Position numbers and translations under genes: made by a program
Notes under the pieces: model-generated
Told to the model about the DNA's origin: nothing
Database searches by the model: none
What the model saw: only the letters and a program-made list of their open reading frames with translations
Assembly (NCBI RefSeq): GCF_900141815.1
Contig: NZ_FQYR01000004.1
Location: 620,001 to 684,000 of the forward strand
From: Rubritalea squalenifaciens DSM 18772
GTDB lineage: Bacteria > Verrucomicrobiota > Verrucomicrobiia > Verrucomicrobiales > Akkermansiaceae
Direction of reading: 5' to 3'
Length of the DNA: 64,000 nt
Part shown: positions 61,719-64,000 of the stretch, piece after piece
How positions within the stretch are numbered: position 1 is the stretch's first letter
Layout: the number at the start of each line of letters is the position of its first letter

Positions 61719-62378
61719 ATGAGCACTCATGTCGTTAAACCGATTGGTCAAGTTGCGCTGCCAGGATTCCTCTGTGGGCTGGCTGGCGCTGGCTTGGCTA
61801 TAGGGCTGGATGTAATGGGGGTGTTAGGTGTTGCCCAACAGCGCCTCACTGAGGTGTTTCAGGGGAAGCCGTTTTATCAGCAAGACTTTTCTACGTGGGC
61901 ACCTCATTGGGATTGGGCTCTTGGCGGGGTTCTTGCCATCTTGGTTGCTCTCGCGGTGTTAGATTCACCAGGTGCTTGGAGACGATTTTTCGTGGGCTTT
62001 TTCGCCTTGGTGCTATTGATTGGTGTAGCTCCGTTACTTGTTCTTTGGGGCAAGTTCTGGTCGCCTGTAGTTCCAGCGGTAGCGGTCATTTGGTCATGGT
62101 TTTGTGCCGTGGTCTATAGCTCCCAGCACCGGATGCCGTGTGATATAGCTCTTCACCTTGGTGAAGAACACATTCACCTGAAAACCTCCGAGGAGATTAT
62201 TGAGGAGGTGGTCGAAGAGGAGCATATCAGAGTAGAGACTGTGCCTTTTCCGCTGCCTGTGAAAAAACAAGAGCAGGAAGTCAGCTCCAAATCTTCCAGT
62301 GGAACAGATGAGTTGTCTGACGGCGTGAGTCGTTGGAAGCCAAATACCTCTGAAGAGGCTAGCCGTAAAGAAGGGTAG
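61719..62378 (+). CDS. Membrane protein with acidic cytoplasmic tail, unknown function
   Basis: Protein of 219 aa from the ATG at 61719; a GTG nine codons earlier overlaps the upstream stop and is less likely. About four hydrophobic segments lie in the first 135 residues (ALPGFLCGLAGAGLAIGLDV; WALGGVLAILVALAVL; FFVGFFALVLLIGVAPLLVL; WSPVVPAVAVIWSWFCAVVY). The tail is acidic and charged (TSEEIIEEVVEEEHIRVETV). The layout recalls CHASE2-type sensors but without an output domain; no family is assigned. It is 6 bp upstream of recR. Confidence 0.7.
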   Translation: MSTHVVKPIGQVALPGFLCGLAGAGLAIGLDVMGVLGVAQQRLTEVFQGKPFYQQDFSTWAPHWDWALGGVLAILVALAVLDSPGAWRRFFVGFFALVLLIGVAPLLVLWGKFWSPVVPAVAVIWSWFCAVVYSSQHRMPCDIALHLGEEHIHLKTSEEIIEEVVEEEHIRVETVPFPLPVKKQEQEVSSKSSSGTDELSDGVSRWKPNTSEEASRKEG

Positions 62379-62384
62379 AGGTCT

Positions 62385-62984
62385 ATGGCGCGAGCAGATT
62401 ATCCTGAACCGATTACGGATCTCATTGCTGAACTCAAGCGTTTGCCCGGCGTGGGACCGCGCAGTGCTGAGCGCATTGCGATGTGGATGATTCAGCATAA
62501 AAGGAAAAATCCTCATGAGCTAGCAGAGGCCTTGTTAGCTGCTGAGAGGGATGTTCAGTCTTGCTCTGTTTGTGGATTCTTTGCGACTGAGGCGGGTTGT
62601 CGTGTCTGTGATGATGCAGGCCGTGATGAGCATTTGCTATGCGTGGTGGAGCAGCCTACTGATGTGCTGCCTCTGGAGCGTAGCGGAGCATTCAATGGCT
62701 ATTACCATTGTCTGGGGGGTAAGCTGTCTCCACTGGACAATGTGACGCCAGAAGATCTACGTCTGTCTCAGCTCCTGAAAAGAGTGGAAGCTCTGGATGA
62801 GGTAGAGGTTATCTTGGCGCTGAGTTCTGATGTGGAAGGTGAAGCCACTGCAAATTACATCACCGACATGTTGTCATCCAAGGGGTGTTTGGTCACACGC
62901 ATCGCCCAAGGCTTGCCTGCTGGTGGAGGCTTGGAGCATGCTGACGAGCTGACTTTACTCAGAGCTCTGCAAGGTAGGCGCTAA
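62385..62984 (+). CDS. recR: Recombination mediator protein RecR
   Basis: DNA-clamp protein of the RecFOR pathway, 199 aa. The N-terminal helix-hairpin-helix is LIAELKRLPGVGPRSAERIA. The zinc finger is CSVCGFFATEAGCRVCDDAG (C52-like to C68-like positions), and the TOPRIM domain has VVEQPTDVLPLERSGAFNGY, then YHCLGGKLSPLDNVTPEDL. Last gene of the ClpX-like/membrane/recR group, ending at a bidirectional terminator. dnaX, its frequent neighbour, is not here. Confidence 0.97.
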   Translation: MARADYPEPITDLIAELKRLPGVGPRSAERIAMWMIQHKRKNPHELAEALLAAERDVQSCSVCGFFATEAGCRVCDDAGRDEHLLCVVEQPTDVLPLERSGAFNGYYHCLGGKLSPLDNVTPEDLRLSQLLKRVEALDEVEVILALSSDVEGEATANYITDMLSSKGCLVTRIAQGLPAGGGLEHADELTLLRALQGRR

Positions 62985-63003
62985 GCTGCATTTGATTTAC
63001 CAA

Positions 63004-63036
63004 AAAAGCCCCAACTCAGAGATGAGTCGGGGCTTT
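63004..63036. terminator. Bidirectional terminator between recR and the toroid gene
   Basis: Stem AAAAGCCCCAACTCA/TGAGTCGGGGCTTTT with one mismatch, A run before and T-rich run after. Confidence 0.88.
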
Positions 63037-63066
63037 TGTTTTTAGAGAGTCAGTTGGTCAGGCTGC

Positions 63067-64000
63067 TTACTTGGCAGATGTACCAGGAAGGAAGCGGTAG
63101 TAGACTTCCAGCATGAGGGTGCAGAGGCAGGTACGGTAGTGGAGGCTGTATTCGCCGGAGACGAAGGTTGGGGCCACTGCATTGAGTGTCTGGCCACCAC
63201 CTGGAGACTTGCGCCAGGAGCCGTCAGCAGCCTGGTTCTTCAGGATCTCGTCACGGAACTTGTTATTGTAGTCTCTCCATTCGCTGCCACCACGGTTCAT
63301 CATAGCCTGACCGTAGTAGTAGTGGGCGTAGAGGTCAGCGTCTGCTGTGTCGTAACCAAATTTGACGTCGCGGGCAAACTTGGCAGCTTTACGAACAGTA
63401 GAGCGAGCGGACTTGCCCCACTGTTGATGGCAAAGCATTGAGCCGCCAGTCATGGAAGCGTGCTTGCCGCCGCCTGGAGTGTAGTAGACACCGCCATTGC
63501 CTTTTTGGCATTTCTCAAGATAGTCGAGAGCGTTTCGAACTACGCTGGACATGTTGCGGAACTCCAGTCCTGTGTGGTTGCAGGCTTTAAGTGCCTGTAG
63601 GTGCCAGCATACGATAGAGGAGTCACCACCACGGCCACCTGTCATGTCGTAATTGTAGTCCCAGGCACCAGTTCTGCTGTGCTGGCTGTTGAGGATGTGG
63701 TTGCCAGCCATCTGGACAACCTCTTTAAGGTTCGGGATGTTGATGTTCTGCTTGCTACAGAATGTGTAAGCCTCAGCGAGAGCATAGGTGGCAATCGCGT
63801 GCTCATATGGCCAGTGTTTGTCTTTAAGGTCTTTAGCGAGAGAGCCGTTGTTCTTCATGCCGATGCCTACGAGGTAGACGATGGCGTCGTTGACGGTCTG
63901 TCCGAACTCGGCGGAGTTAGGGGTCTCACAGTGACCAAGATAGGCGAGGAGGGCCAGGCCTGTCATGCCGACTGGCTGTGAGTTGGTCCATGAGCCGTTC
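63067..64000 (-). CDS. Prenyltransferase/squalene-oxidase-repeat protein (5' end outside window)
   Basis: The frame stays open to the window edge; the visible 310 residues are the C-terminal part. It shows repeated helix pairs with QW-like motifs: NGSWTNSQPVGMTGLALLAY at the edge, then HSRTGAWDYNYDMTGGRGGD, CQKGNGGVYYTPGGGKHASM and NQAADGSWRKSPGGGQTLNA. The ending VYYRFLPGTSAK parallels LNYRFLPIYEK in the toroid protein of the six-gene operon (36074). There is no DxDD cyclase motif. A signal peptide cannot be judged because the start lies outside. Likely a surface or periplasmic protein, function unknown. Confidence 0.8.
   Translation of the reverse strand, partial: NGSWTNSQPVGMTGLALLAYLGHCETPNSAEFGQTVNDAIVYLVGIGMKNNGSLAKDLKDKHWPYEHAIATYALAEAYTFCSKQNINIPNLKEVVQMAGNHILNSQHSRTGAWDYNYDMTGGRGGDSSIVCWHLQALKACNHTGLEFRNMSSVVRNALDYLEKCQKGNGGVYYTPGGGKHASMTGGSMLCHQQWGKSARSTVRKAAKFARDVKFGYDTADADLYAHYYYGQAMMNRGGSEWRDYNNKFRDEILKNQAADGSWRKSPGGGQTLNAVAPTFVSGEYSLHYRTCLCTLMLEVYYRFLPGTSAK

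Noticed and set aside
1-64000. tRNA, rRNA, CRISPR arrays, insertion sequences, prophage and replication origin
   Set aside because: I looked for T-arm-like motifs, transposase-like genes, regular repeats with spacers and dnaA-type clusters and found none I can support by eye.

Overview
The window looks like a chromosomal segment of a verrucomicrobium, most likely a marine member of the Verrucomicrobiales (Rubritalea/Akkermansia relatives). This is inference from gene content and protein style, not from a marker gene: there is no rRNA or tRNA here. The supporting signs are an iduronate-type sulfatase, a DUF4175 membrane protein, secreted alpha/alpha-toroid (prenyltransferase-repeat) proteins, many small lipoproteins, LamG/'NGD'-repeat secreted proteins, and menaquinone biosynthesis. 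Coding density is high, base composition is near even, and Shine-Dalgarno motifs are rarely obvious. I see no prophage, insertion sequence or CRISPR array. Factor-independent terminators are clear and numerous.

Layout. 1-7.0 kb (minus): a sulfatase cut by the window edge, a LacI regulator with a tandem operator at its own start, then plsX, rpmF, yceD(DUF177), a SulP transporter and an LptF/G permease. 7.1-16.0 kb (plus): aat, rpmJ, recQ, menD with an overlapping small membrane gene, a Tat-exported M15-like peptidase, and the potassium pair trkA-trkH. 16.1-19.4 kb (minus): aspS and hisS. 19.6-31.9 kb (mixed): a topoisomerase IV-type B subunit, a phosphoesterase, a peroxiredoxin-like protein, an AIM24 protein, a sodium symporter with a large hydrophilic insert, an M20 peptidase, an orphan AddB-like nuclease and a membrane-anchored GH75 (chitosanase-family) protein.

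31.9-48.8 kb (minus) is the least explained part. A six-gene operon with a strong promoter encodes a DUF4175 coiled-coil membrane protein, a secreted low-complexity protein, a secreted alpha/alpha-toroid protein, and three tandem paralogues that share an unusual architecture: two NGD repeats, a LamG-like domain, two more NGD repeats. It ends at a terminator placed inside the 3' end of the GH75 gene. Upstream lie an AsmA-like protein, a yqjD-yqjE-yqjK-like trio, an ABC-F ATPase and cstA. I judge the six-gene operon the best candidate for an undescribed envelope system.

49-64 kb: an Rrf2 regulator divergent from cysE with only 19 bp between start codons, gluQ, a rho gene with a long disordered histone-H1-like/Asn-rich N-terminus, an L,D-transpeptidase and small lipoproteins, a pterin carbinolamine dehydratase, the conserved rpmH-rnpA-yidD-yidC block, a ClpX-like ATPase without the zinc domain, recR, and a second secreted alpha/alpha-toroid protein that runs off the window. 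The rpmJ and rpmH promoters share one architecture with a GC-rich discriminator.
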